Shown piece by piece: positions 7,183 through 14,891 of a stretch of 17,369 nucleotides of DNA. The DNA comes from Thermoplasmata archaeon (GTDB lineage Archaea; Thermoplasmatota; Thermoplasmata; UBA10834): positions 1 through 17,369 of the forward strand of contig JALOTO010000069.1 of assembly GCA_025457845.1 (NCBI GenBank), given 5' to 3'. Within the stretch, counting starts at the first letter, position 1. Each line of letters begins with the position of its first letter. A program made the position numbers and the translations under genes. A model generated the notes under the pieces. That model was given only the letters and a program-made list of their open reading frames with translations. It was not told the origin of the DNA and did no database searches.

Positions 7183-7914
7183 CTACGCCTTGTGGACCCT
7201 GGAGATGACCTCGGCCAGCTTCCCCTCGTAGTCGCCGTTCTCGACGAGGGTGCCGGTCACGACGATATCCGCACCTGACCGGACCACTGACTCGGCCTTG
7301 TCCGGGCACGAGATGCCGCCCCCGACGATCAGGGGGATGCCTATGCTCTTCTTGACCTCCGATATCATCTGCGGCGGGACCGGCTCAGGGGCTCCTGATC
7401 CCGCCTCGAGGTAGACCAGGTCCATGCCGAACATCTCCGTCGCGACGGCATAGCCGACCGCGCGAGGCACGTCGGTCCTCTTGACCGGGTCGGCCTCGCC
7501 CACCTCGCCGACCTTCATCCCCGGCTCGACGACGATGTAGCCCATGGAGATGGGCTCCACCCCGAGCTTCCTGATGATCGGTGCGGCGCGCCAGTGCTCG
7601 CCCGAGACGTTCCTCACGTTCCTCGAGTTGAGCATGCTCATGAAGTAGATCGCGTCGGACCTGCGCGCGATGGCGTTGGCCCCCGACGGGAAGTAGATGA
7701 CGGGGAGCTTGCACGCCGTCTTGATGGCGTCCACGGTGGCGTCGAGGTTCTCCTGCGTGACGCCGGTGGATCCTCCGACCATGACCGCATCGGTCCCCGC
7801 ATCGGCGGCCTTGGCGGCTATGGCGGCGGCCTTCTCAGGGCTCTGCTTGGCGGGGTCGATCAGCGTCATGTGCATCTTGTGACGCGCGAGTGTCTCAGCG
7901 ATGTACTGCATCAC
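7183..7914 (-). CDS. Geranylgeranylglyceryl phosphate synthase (GGGPS)
   Basis: Transfers geranylgeranyl from GGPP to sn-glycerol-1-phosphate, the first committed step in archaeal membrane ether lipids. 243 residues, the usual size, in a TIM-barrel of the GGGPS/PcrB family. Visible motifs: LIDPAKQ (18-24), VGGSTGVT (46-53), FPSGANAI (75-82), YLEAGSGAPEPV (168-179), VGGGI (197-201) and TGTLVE (220-225), which match phosphate and substrate loops of group II enzymes. The start is GTG, directly followed by ATG at 7911. GGAGGGG lies 10 nt before the GTG inside the end of the upstream gene, whose stop is only 2 bp away, so translation is probably coupled. The next enzyme of the pathway is encoded immediately upstream. 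Confidence 0.95.
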   Translation of the reverse strand: MMQYIAETLARHKMHMTLIDPAKQSPEKAAAIAAKAADAGTDAVMVGGSTGVTQENLDATVDAIKTACKLPVIYFPSGANAIARRSDAIYFMSMLNSRNVRNVSGEHWRAAPIIRKLGVEPISMGYIVVEPGMKVGEVGEADPVKRTDVPRAVGYAVATEMFGMDLVYLEAGSGAPEPVPPQMISEVKKSIGIPLIVGGGISCPDKAESVVRSGADIVVTGTLVENGDYEGKLAEVISRVHKA

Positions 7915-7916
7915 CT

Positions 7917-8741
7917 TCAGAGTACCCCTCCGAGCAGGAACGCGACGAGCGAGACCAGCATGGCCAGCTTCGCGATTCTCTGACCCCTCTCCGGGTCAGC
8001 GAAGTGAATCAGAGCACAATATATAAAGATTGCATCGGCGACGGCCACCACCACGACGTACCAAAGGGAGAGAAGGTCGAGGAGGTACGGCGTCGGGCTG
8101 AGGGCCACCGCCCCGAAGAACGATGCCGATGCGATCATCCCGGCCCTCCCCCTGCCTATCCTCATGGGGAGGGTCAGCCGGGTCCCCCTGTCTCCCTGCA
8201 TGTCCTGGACGTCCTTCACTATCTCGCGTCCGAGGGTGGCCAGGAAGGCGAGCATCGCCAGGATCCACGCGACCTCCATGCTCTCGACGGCGGCGCCGCC
8301 GAACAGGAAGAGCGCTCCCGTGAGCCAGCTTATGGCCATGTTGCCGGCGAGCCCTTCTGCCTTGAGCAGGACCTCGTACCCGACCATGACCACTATGGAC
8401 GTGACGACGATGGCGAACGACCAGAGATTGACCAGGATGCTGAGAACGAGGGTGGCGCCGAAGAAGCCCCCCGCCAGGTACAGGGCGGCCTTGGGTGGTA
8501 TCAGGCCCTGCGGGAGAGGCCGATCAGGATGGGCGACCTTGTCCGTCTCCCTGTCGAAGTAGTCGTTCAGCGCGTTGCCCGCGCCGGTGAACATGACGAC
8601 AACGAGCATCGAGAGGACCACGTCGACCAGCGCATCCTCGACGCCGGAAAGCCCAGCGCAGATGACCGCGGCGAGGAGCGCGCCGACCGCGCCCATCAGG
8701 CAGTTCCCCGGGCGGAGGAGCATCATGTACGCCTTCGCCAT
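7917..8741 (-). CDS. Digeranylgeranylglyceryl phosphate synthase (UbiA family)
   Basis: Membrane prenyltransferase adding the second geranylgeranyl chain to GGGP, giving DGGGP. It has two Asp-rich UbiA motifs, NDYFDRETD and REIVKDVQDMQGD, and about eight hydrophobic helices. The sequence opens AKAYMMLLRPGNCLMG, typical of archaeal DGGGPS. The frame extends to a GTG at 8774, but the TATA element TATTATA at 8781-8787 predicts a start near 8757, so the ATG at 8741 (274 aa) is preferred; the first 11 residues of the longer form contain nothing conserved. It is immediately followed by GGGPS with 2 bp between, so both consecutive lipid steps are made from one transcript. Confidence 0.92.
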   Translation of the reverse strand: MAKAYMMLLRPGNCLMGAVGALLAAVICAGLSGVEDALVDVVLSMLVVVMFTGAGNALNDYFDRETDKVAHPDRPLPQGLIPPKAALYLAGGFFGATLVLSILVNLWSFAIVVTSIVVMVGYEVLLKAEGLAGNMAISWLTGALFLFGGAAVESMEVAWILAMLAFLATLGREIVKDVQDMQGDRGTRLTLPMRIGRGRAGMIASASFFGAVALSPTPYLLDLLSLWYVVVVAVADAIFIYCALIHFADPERGQRIAKLAMLVSLVAFLLGGVL

Positions 8742-8780
8742 GCCGGTTCCCGCATTCACGGTCACGGGATTCACTCCGCG

Positions 8781-8787
8781 TATAATA
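8781..8787 (-). promoter_or_regulatory. TATA element for DGGGPS-GGGPS operon
   Basis: Minus-strand ACTATTATACG. The expected transcript start near 8757 decides the ATG at 8741 over the upstream GTG at 8774. Confidence 0.5.
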
Positions 8788-8823
8788 GTCTTGACTGGAC
8801 TGGCACATCATCGACGTCCAAAG

Positions 8824-8831
8824 ACTTATGT
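8824..8831 (+). promoter_or_regulatory. TATA element for site-2 protease-like gene
   Basis: ACTTATGT is centred about 27-30 bp before the ATG at 8858 and follows an A-rich stretch, predicting a leaderless or nearly leaderless mRNA. No ribosome site precedes the ATG, consistent with this. Confidence 0.5.
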
Positions 8832-8857
8832 AGCGAACTCCCTTTCATTCGAACGCA

Positions 8858-10624
8858 ATGCAGGAGCCGACCGTTCCAGAGGCGGCGAAGGACATCGAAT
8901 TCATCAAGAGCCTCGTCGCCAAGCGATTTCCAGTGTATGACGTCCGGGTGAACTACGACGTCTTCGAGTTCCTCTGCCGCGTGGACGAGGCGACCCTCGA
9001 CGAGAGGTTCGAGGAGCTCAGGGAGGAGATGGGTGGCCACGGGTTCATCCCCATGATCACCTACGTCGGCGGGGAGCACGTCATCGTCGTCGGCAGGAAG
9101 CCGACCCCGAAGTATCGCAGCGTATACGTCAACCTCACCATGCTAGTCATCACATTCCTTGCCATGCTCTTCGCCGGGATCCTTGACTGGGCATCGTATG
9201 CGGATGTCCCGGACGGGGAGCTGTTCTCGCTGACCAACATCCTCACGGGGATGGTGGTCTTCACCCTGCCTCTCATGGCCATACTCGGGGTCCACGAGCT
9301 CGGCCACTACTTCATGGCGAGGAAGAGGAAGGTCGCGGCCTCGCTGCCGTTCTTCATCCCGTCGATTCCGCCCCTCGGGACCTTCGGGGCGTTCATCTCG
9401 CTCAGGGACCCCATACCCAACAAGAAGACCCTAGCGGGACTCATCCTAACGAACATGGAGGCCAGGCCAGTCCCCGAGGACCTCGGAGAGGGCAGCGTCG
9501 TCAGGATACTCTTCCCGATGATATACCAGTGGATGGAGGACATCGTGCCCATCCAGGGAGATTACCTGCTCCATCCGACGGCGTTCGCGGCGTGGGTCGG
9601 GTTCCTGGTGACGGCCCTGAACCTCCTCCCCGCGGGACAGCTCGACGGCGGGCACATCTCGAGGGCTCTCTTCGGGAGCAACGCGAAGTACGCTTCCTGG
9701 GCGACCATCGCGGCTCTCATAGTGATCGGCATCATGCTCTACACCTCATGGCTGATCTTCGCGGTCCTGATCATATTCCTCGGCGCGAAGCATCCCCCGC
9801 CCCTCAACGACCTGACTAAGCTTGACATGAAGAGGAGGGCCCTCGGATACGGGGCGTTCCTCGTCCTGATCATCGCGTTCGTGCCGGTGCCCATGATACC
9901 CGTGACCGTCGAGTACACCGTCGACATGTCGACGGTCGACGGCATCGATGATGCGCTGACCACACCGGGGGCGAACGTCTATTTCGAACTCTCCGTCCAG
10001 AACCTCGGGAACACGCGCAACAACATCACGGTCGCGGACGCCAGCGGCGTCCTCGGCTGGACGGTGGCGTTCAAGCTGGCGGAGGAGAACGATACGGAAT
10101 ACAGGGAAGAGCTCGACCTCTCCCTCAGGGTGGACGCGAACGCGACCGTCGACCTGCTCGTGCGCTCCCCATCCGACATAACGCCAGGCAACTACACGGT
10201 GGTCGTGCAGGCCCACCCGACGGTCTACGGCGACGACGAGACCAACGACGCCGTCCTGGACCTCAACCTCACCGTCGAACAGCCATCGCTCACTTTCACA
10301 GCATCCAGCTACACACTCGCCGTCCCTCCCGGGATGGAGGGCAGCGAGACGATCTCCGTCGAGAACGACAGCGGTTCGGAGGCCGAGTTGACCTTCATCG
10401 TCGCCCACGCGGACCCGTACATCGCCGCGGTCCTCTTCGAGGGGCCGGCGGTGGGCGACGGGACGACCGAGCTCGTGGTCATCGTTGATGCGGGTGCGAC
10501 CGCGGAGGTCACCGTGCAGGTCCTCGTCTGGGGGACCGCGACGCCCGGGGAGAGGTCCGTAGTCGTGGAGGCCCTCTATGGGGAGAGCGTCATCCAGACC
10601 TTCGAGTTCATAGTCGAGGTCTAG
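8858..10624 (+). CDS. Site-2 protease-like (M50) membrane metalloprotease with C-terminal beta-rich ectodomain
   Basis: 588-residue membrane protein. An N-terminal soluble domain (1-85) is followed by helices at about 90-110 and 127-153, the latter carrying the zinc motif HELGH (146-150). A later helix (about 240-265) ends NLLPAGQLDGGH, the LDG motif with the third zinc ligand. Three more hydrophobic segments follow (about 280-297, 298-310 and 328-349). Archaeal and plant EGY-type S2Ps normally have a GPxAG-containing helix between the two motifs; here RDPIPNKKTL runs straight into AGLILTN and that segment is absent. The C-terminus (about 352-588) is beta-rich, like NEW3/CARDB adhesion folds, with six N-glycosylation sequons (N389, N411, N428, N445, N470, N503), so probably outside the cell. 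It ends in a 4-bp overlap with trmG10. Confidence 0.85.
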   Translation: MQEPTVPEAAKDIEFIKSLVAKRFPVYDVRVNYDVFEFLCRVDEATLDERFEELREEMGGHGFIPMITYVGGEHVIVVGRKPTPKYRSVYVNLTMLVITFLAMLFAGILDWASYADVPDGELFSLTNILTGMVVFTLPLMAILGVHELGHYFMARKRKVAASLPFFIPSIPPLGTFGAFISLRDPIPNKKTLAGLILTNMEARPVPEDLGEGSVVRILFPMIYQWMEDIVPIQGDYLLHPTAFAAWVGFLVTALNLLPAGQLDGGHISRALFGSNAKYASWATIAALIVIGIMLYTSWLIFAVLIIFLGAKHPPPLNDLTKLDMKRRALGYGAFLVLIIAFVPVPMIPVTVEYTVDMSTVDGIDDALTTPGANVYFELSVQNLGNTRNNITVADASGVLGWTVAFKLAEENDTEYREELDLSLRVDANATVDLLVRSPSDITPGNYTVVVQAHPTVYGDDETNDAVLDLNLTVEQPSLTFTASSYTLAVPPGMEGSETISVENDSGSEAELTFIVAHADPYIAAVLFEGPAVGDGTTELVVIVDAGATAEVTVQVLVWGTATPGERSVVVEALYGESVIQTFEFIVEV

Positions 10625-11637
10625 ACCCTCTCGAGCACGCAGAAGTTCCTTGTGAGTGACCTGTGCACCCAGAGCGGATGCGATTCGAGCAAACGGAAGC
10701 CTGGGACATCGGCGAGCATCCCGAGGTCAGGCACCACGATGGCCAATCGCCCACGCTTGTCCAGGACGGAGGAGAAGACCCCGAGGGCACGTCCGTAGAG
10801 CTCCTCGATGCCTTCGCCGTTCGTGCTCGTCGACCGTCCATAGGGCGGGTCCGTGGCTATGCCGTCCACATGGCCCACCGATTCAGGGACGGCGCCGACA
10901 TCGCACAGGTGCAGCTCCGCCTCGGCCCCTACGAACCTCAGGTTGCGGCCCGCCCCCTCGATCATCCTCTCGGATATGTCAGAGCCTATCGCCCTGGTCC
11001 CGGCGAGATGGGCCTCTGCCAGTATCGCCCCGGTCCCGCAGAACGGGTCCAGCAACCTGCCCCCGTCCCCCACGCGGGTGAGGTTGACCATCGCCCTCGC
11101 GTACTTCGGATGCAGGGACGCAGGGTAGTGGAACGGGAGGTAGCGGTTCTTCCGCTTCTCGAAGGATGGACGGTCGACGGTCCACAAGGTCCGCCCTATG
11201 TGTGCCCTCTTGGAGAAGATGACCCTGACGTCGCTGGCAGGGGAGTGTAGGTCCACGCCCGCCTTGCGCCCGAGGATCCCCCCGACACGCCTGCTGACGG
11301 TCTCGAGGTCCACACCCTTGACCGGCAGGCCGACCTTGGTCGACCTGACGCGCACGGGCCCGGGGACGTCCAGGCCTTCGGAGGTGGCCTCCACCTCGTC
11401 CACCCCACAGGTGCCGAGCCATTCACAGACGCGATGGCACAGGCCGAGCCTCCGGCCGAGGAGGACCGGGTCCGCAGGAGTGTCGACTATCAGGACCCCG
11501 GGGTCCTCGTCCACCCGCCTCGGACGGCCTCCGAGCGCCGCGATGGCGCCGACCGCCTCCGACTTGGAGAGCGGATCGGACTCGTTGGAGAGCTCCAGGA
11601 GCAGCCTCACGGACCGTGCACCTGCGGCCAGGTGCAT
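10621..11637 (-). CDS. trmG10: tRNA (guanine-10 N2)-dimethyltransferase, TrmG10/Trm11 type
   Basis: SAM-dependent methylase for G10 of tRNA. 338 residues, the usual length. The N-terminal half contains a THUMP RNA-binding domain (about 60-150, including VFSKRAHIGRTLW-like and preceding segments). The C-terminal Rossmann methylase has LLDPFCGTGAILAEA (195-209) for SAM and the catalytic TDPPYGRST (262-270), characteristic of N2-guanine methylases. The sequence RPSFEKRKNRYLPFHYPASLHPKYAR bridging the domains is typical of archaeal Trm11, here noted at 156-181. The start is ATG with AGGA just upstream, 11 bp after the radA stop, so it is probably cotranscribed with radA. Its TAG stop shares the palindrome CTAG with the stop of the convergent protease gene. 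Confidence 0.93.
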   Translation of the reverse strand: MHLAAGARSVRLLLELSNESDPLSKSEAVGAIAALGGRPRRVDEDPGVLIVDTPADPVLLGRRLGLCHRVCEWLGTCGVDEVEATSEGLDVPGPVRVRSTKVGLPVKGVDLETVSRRVGGILGRKAGVDLHSPASDVRVIFSKRAHIGRTLWTVDRPSFEKRKNRYLPFHYPASLHPKYARAMVNLTRVGDGGRLLDPFCGTGAILAEAHLAGTRAIGSDISERMIEGAGRNLRFVGAEAELHLCDVGAVPESVGHVDGIATDPPYGRSTSTNGEGIEELYGRALGVFSSVLDKRGRLAIVVPDLGMLADVPGFRLLESHPLWVHRSLTRNFCVLERV

Positions 11638-11648
11638 TAATCCTTCGA

Positions 11649-12590
11649 CTAGTCCCCTATGCCGCCCTCGGACACCTGGAACACCGCCTCCGCCTCTGGG
11701 AGGTTCGGGGAGTCGATGAGGCGCGCGATCCTCTTGCCGCCCTTGCTCTTCCTCAGGTAGATCCTGAAAGTGGCCGTGTGGCCGACTATGTGCCCGCCGA
11801 TGGGCCTGGTCGGGTCCCCGAAGAACGCATCCGGCTTCGCCGCGACCTGGTTGGTCACCGCGATCACCGCGTTGTTAACGTCGCCGAACCTCAGGAGGTC
11901 GTGCATGTGCTTGTTCAGCATCTGCTGCCTCTCCGCGAGCGCTCCACGGCCGATGTACTCGGCCCTGAAGTGCGCCGTGAGGGAATCGACCACGATGAGC
12001 CTGACAGGGAACTCCTTCGCCATGTCGAACGCCTTGTCGACGAGAAGGGTCTGGTGATGGCTGTTGAAGGCGCGGGCGACATGGATCTTCTTGAGGACCT
12101 CGTCCGGGTCGAGGTCGAGAGCCTCCGACATCTGGGTGATCCTCTCTGGCCGGAAGGTCTGCTCCGTGTCGATTATTATGGTGTGACCGTCGAGTCCGCC
12201 GTCGCTTATGGGCCTGCCGGTGTTCACCGCGAGCTGGTGGCAGAGCTGCGTCTTGCCGGAGCCGAACTCTCCGAAGAACTCCACTATGGCCTGGGACTCG
12301 AACCCGCCGCCCATGAGCTCGTCGAGGGCCTTGGAGCACGAGGTCAGCTTCGATATCGCCTTCCTCCTCTCGAGGATGACATCGCCGGTCTCGAACCCGC
12401 CGACGTCCGCGGCCTTCTTCGCCGCCGCTATGATCTTCGCCGCGGTCGCCTCACCGATCTCGGTTATCTCGGCGAGGTTCTTGGGCGAATCTACTGCGAT
12501 CATCATCATGTCGGTGTAACCCGCCTCCCTGAGCTTCTCGAGTATGGCGGGGCCTACTCCCGGGAGCTTCTCGATCTCCTCCTCGGACAT
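11649..12590 (-). CDS. radA: DNA repair and recombination protein RadA
   Basis: Archaeal RecA/Rad51 recombinase that forms filaments on single-stranded DNA and catalyses strand exchange. 313 residues, normal length. An N-terminal helix-hairpin-helix domain ([17 protein letters not shown], 8-24) is followed by a linker, Walker A GEFGSGKT (107-114), Walker B LIVVD (198-202), the loop region [15 protein letters not shown] (244-258) and the conserved C-terminus [20 protein letters not shown]. The inter-subunit linker motif FxxA appears here as FETG (66-69), with Gly at the usual Ala, a small variation. GAGGAAGC precedes the ATG, and a TATA-like GCTATAAG lies at 12630-12637. It is the first gene of a likely radA-trmG10 operon. 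Confidence 0.97.
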   Translation of the reverse strand: MSEEEIEKLPGVGPAILEKLREAGYTDMMMIAVDSPKNLAEITEIGEATAAKIIAAAKKAADVGGFETGDVILERRKAISKLTSCSKALDELMGGGFESQAIVEFFGEFGSGKTQLCHQLAVNTGRPISDGGLDGHTIIIDTEQTFRPERITQMSEALDLDPDEVLKKIHVARAFNSHHQTLLVDKAFDMAKEFPVRLIVVDSLTAHFRAEYIGRGALAERQQMLNKHMHDLLRFGDVNNAVIAVTNQVAAKPDAFFGDPTRPIGGHIVGHTATFRIYLRKSKGGKRIARLIDSPNLPEAEAVFQVSEGGIGD

Positions 12591-12629
12591 GCTTCCTCAA
12601 CACCTTCGGGTTCCAAACCCCTGGGACAG

Positions 12630-12637
12630 CTTATAGC
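12630..12637 (-). promoter_or_regulatory. TATA element for radA operon
   Basis: Minus-strand GCTATAAG, with a second AT-rich candidate AATAAAGC just upstream (12636-12643). The start site would fall near 12606, leaving a 16-nt leader with TGAGGA as ribosome site. Confidence 0.45.
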
Positions 12638-12744
12638 TTTATTCATTAGAGGTAGGCGAAAGTGGTATACCGTCCCCGTTCCGCCGATCCGCCTCCCGAC
12701 CGCGTCAGTCGCCTCAGCCAGCATTCCGGGGCGCCACCAAAAGG

Positions 12745-12750
12745 TATTAA
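12745..12750 (+). promoter_or_regulatory. TATA element for membrane/ectodomain gene
   Basis: TATTAA lies about 27-30 bp before the ATG at 12777, with A-rich CCAAAAGG before it. It predicts a start at about 12774 and thus a leaderless mRNA, placing the adjacent inverted repeat (12754-12772) between TATA and start site. Confidence 0.45.
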
Positions 12751-12753
12751 GTA

Positions 12754-12772
12754 CCCCTCGCTCTTCGAGGGG
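12754..12772. repeat. 7-bp perfect inverted repeat between TATA and start codon
   Basis: CCCCTCG (12754-12760) and CGAGGGG (12766-12772) flank a 5-bp spacer. If the mRNA is leaderless, this is a DNA operator-type site over the start region. If the transcript begins earlier, the hairpin would bury the GAGGGG ribosome site. Confidence 0.4.
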
Positions 12773-12776
12773 CGTC

Positions 12777-13412
12777 ATGGCCAAGAAGAGAAGGAAGGAC
12801 AGGGAGGCAGGAACTCAGAGACTCCAGGACCCTGTTCATCACCGTCGGCTATGCGGCCATGATTGGCGCGGTCGCCGCCGGGATCTCGATCCTGGAACCA
12901 GACCTGGTGTTCATCGGCCTCGCTCTCGTCCTCGTCGGCATCATCTCGCTCAAGTTCTTCTACCCGCTGGTCAAGGTCGACACCAAGGAGTTCACCAAGA
13001 AGTCCTGGGCAGGGAATGTCGCGTTCTTCTTCTTCACGTTCCGATACACAACTCCGAGACGGGCAACTACACCGCGGTCGACTACAAGTACGACTCGAAC
13101 GCGGCCACTTGGAGGTGGGTCCCGAGATGGTCGACCACGACCGATGGCCTGCTCAGGGCGACTGACACATACACGGTCAACATCACCGCAAGGATCTCTG
13201 ACAATGGGAGGCTCGCGACGGTCGGCATCGCTGTCGGCAGCGCGCCTTCCGGGTACGTCGCGATGACGGAGCTCGGAGAGCACAGGTACGGCCACGAGGT
13301 GGACGGGTCGGACCTCGGCTCGACGGGCCTGATGTTCTACATAGAGGCGGTGGACGAGGCGGAAAACGACAACACGTTCTACCCTCTCACGCCGTTCCCT
13401 GTGACCGCCTGA
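12777..13412 (+). pseudogene. Membrane protein with ectodomain, broken by two compensating frameshifts
   Basis: The frame starting at ATG 12777 is open to TGA 13412 (211 codons), but only its ends look like protein. It begins MAKKRRKDREA. From about 12811 the sensible sequence is one frame later (ELRDSRTLFITVGYAAMIGAV..., two membrane helices at about 12838-12897 and 12901-12963, then VKVDTKEFTKKSW and a Phe-rich strand). From about 13050 it returns to the first frame (NSETGNYTAVDYKYDSN, YTVNITARISDNG, ending GLMFYIEAVDEAENDN and PLTPFPVTA). The ending resembles an Ig/Fn3-type extracellular domain. The pattern fits one extra G at 12810-12811 and one missing base at about 13046-13051. It may be a decaying gene or sequence error. 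Intact, it would be about 211 residues: a basic N-terminus, two helices and an external beta domain. No named family recognised. Confidence 0.7.
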
Positions 13413-13440
13413 ACCGCGCTACCGCGGGGCGGCCGATGGA

Positions 13441-14766
13441 TCATCTCTGCCAGGGCATCCTCTCGTCGAAGTGGTGGGTGAGGGCGGCAAGGTGCCTCCC
13501 GTCTAGGAGCTGCTCTCCGCTGTGGACCTCGACCTCGCCCGCCTTCCTGACGTCCTTTCCGAGGGTCAGGGCCTTGAGCCCGCTCCTGACGAGCCCGTCT
13601 CCACGCACATGCTCCCTGCGGACCATGACGAACCACCTCCCGTCCTCGACGTAAGGCTTCGAGACCCCGAGGGTCTGCCACTTCGCTAGGAACTCGCTCG
13701 AGTTCTCGGAGTTCACGGGCGGGCCCCTGTGCTTCCTCTCCTTCGGGAGGGACATGGACGCGAGCTCCACGAGGAGGTGCGACTCGCCGTCGACGTGGAC
13801 GGTGGTCTTCTCGACCTCGAAGTCGTGCCTGCCCAGCAGGGCGGCCACGGACGAGAGCGACTTCCTGAGCTGCGGATACGACACATCGTCGATCAGGTCC
13901 AGCTTCGGGAAAGTGACGGCGATGATGTTGCCCAGGCGCTCTCCGGCCATCGCCTGGAGGGTGTCGGTGTCCCAGACCTCGGGCGGGTTCGGGAAGAAGA
14001 ACCTGATGTCCCCGCCTGCGAGGTACTCCCTGCTCGCGTGGACGAACCTGAGGAGGGACTCGACCGCGATCGCGGAGGCGACGTTCCTAGTCGGGTCCAC
14101 GGGGTCGACGAAGGTGAGCGGCTCGGGGAACTCGCTTCCAGGGTGCTCCGGCAGCTCGAGGGCCTCGCCCACCTTCCAGCCCGATGCTGCCTTGAGGACG
14201 TCCCTGAAGGACCCGAACCTGATGACCAGCAGCTCGCAGAGGTAGCCGGAGAAGCCCTGGACCTTGGCCTCGGCGCCGTAGCAGCCGATGCCCTTCATGA
14301 AGCGCTTGAGGAGCCTCACCTCGTCGAGTTGGTCCGCGTCGAGGCTGCGCTTGACGAACTCGGTGTGGAACGGGGTCCGGTCGACTGCGCTCATCTTGCA
14401 GCGCGTGTCCCGTATCTTGTACGCCGGGACCAGGTCCACCTCGAAGCCGGCGAACTCGCCGCGCACGTAGGGATGCTGGGCGTAGTGCTCACGCCCGCCG
14501 AGGATCTTCCTCCCGATGTCGAGCCCGACCTCCTTCAGCCTCTCGAGGGAGGTGCTCTCCGGGAAGAGCATGAAGAGGTCGATGTCTGGGTCCTTCATGT
14601 TGGTGCCCTTGGCGACCGATCCGACGAGCATCGGCTCTATCAGGACCGAATGGGCCTTCGCCTCGGACAGGACCTTCTTGGTGAGGGCCTCGACCGCTGC
14701 CGCGACCTTCTTGTCCTGCTGCTTGGTCGGCTTGACCCGCGCAAGGACCTCGGCATCTACGTTCAT
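13441..14766 (-). CDS. cca: CCA-adding enzyme (archaeal class I tRNA nucleotidyltransferase)
   Basis: Adds and repairs the 3' CCA of tRNAs from CTP and ATP without a template. 441 residues from ATG 14766, the usual archaeal class I size. The nucleotidyltransferase signature is VGSVAKGTNMKDPDIDLFMLFP (48-69; split motif GS...DxD), and the third catalytic Asp is in EVDLVPAY (109-116). The central and tail domains match archaeal enzymes (VRLLKRFMKGIGCYGAE, FSGYLCELLVIRFG, FVDPVDPTRNVASA). A TTG two codons upstream (14772) is possible, but the TATA element at 14791-14797 is centred about 27 bp before the ATG, indicating a leaderless mRNA. The tRNA-Leu in this window lacks CCA, so this enzyme is needed. 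Confidence 0.96.
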   Translation of the reverse strand: MNVDAEVLARVKPTKQQDKKVAAAVEALTKKVLSEAKAHSVLIEPMLVGSVAKGTNMKDPDIDLFMLFPESTSLERLKEVGLDIGRKILGGREHYAQHPYVRGEFAGFEVDLVPAYKIRDTRCKMSAVDRTPFHTEFVKRSLDADQLDEVRLLKRFMKGIGCYGAEAKVQGFSGYLCELLVIRFGSFRDVLKAASGWKVGEALELPEHPGSEFPEPLTFVDPVDPTRNVASAIAVESLLRFVHASREYLAGGDIRFFFPNPPEVWDTDTLQAMAGERLGNIIAVTFPKLDLIDDVSYPQLRKSLSSVAALLGRHDFEVEKTTVHVDGESHLLVELASMSLPKERKHRGPPVNSENSSEFLAKWQTLGVSKPYVEDGRWFVMVRREHVRGDGLVRSGLKALTLGKDVRKAGEVEVHSGEQLLDGRHLAALTHHFDERMPWQR

Positions 14767-14790
14767 CGACAAGTGATTGACCGGACGGGA

Positions 14791-14797
14791 GATAAAG
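14791..14797 (-). promoter_or_regulatory. TATA element for cca
   Basis: Minus-strand CTTTATC is centred near 14794, about 27-28 bp from the ATG at 14766, which fits a leaderless transcript beginning at the start codon. Confidence 0.5.
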
Positions 14798-14839
14798 GGG
14801 ACGTCGAGGGGGAGGAGAAGGGGGCGCGCGCCCGCCCGA

Positions 14840-14867
14840 CGCGCGGTCCGAGAGGACTATGCGCGCG
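14840..14867. repeat. GC-rich hairpin with GAGA tetraloop
   Basis: CGCGCG (14840-14845) pairs with CGCGCG (14862-14867). Inside, GTCC (14846-14849) pairs with GGAC (14854-14857) around a GAGA loop, with a 4-nt bulge on the 3' side. The perfect 12-bp palindrome GGGCGCGCGCCC lies just before it (14822-14833), and TGCGCGCGCA (14860-14869) overlaps it. Alternating CG runs are also prone to Z-DNA. Confidence 0.4.
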
Positions 14868-14891
14868 CACGACGGTAGGTGAGAGAAAGGT

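Noticed and set aside
11616..13412. 598-codon plus-strand open frame from trmG10 into the membrane gene
   Set aside because: Its first two thirds are antisense to radA and Arg/Leu-rich; only the segment from ATG 12777, and mainly after 13050, looks like protein.
14840..14870. GGTCCGAGAGGAC as an SRP RNA helix 8 tip
   Set aside because: The flanking asymmetric loop sequences of SRP RNA (GUCAGG and AGCAG type) are absent, and no 300-nt RNA fits.
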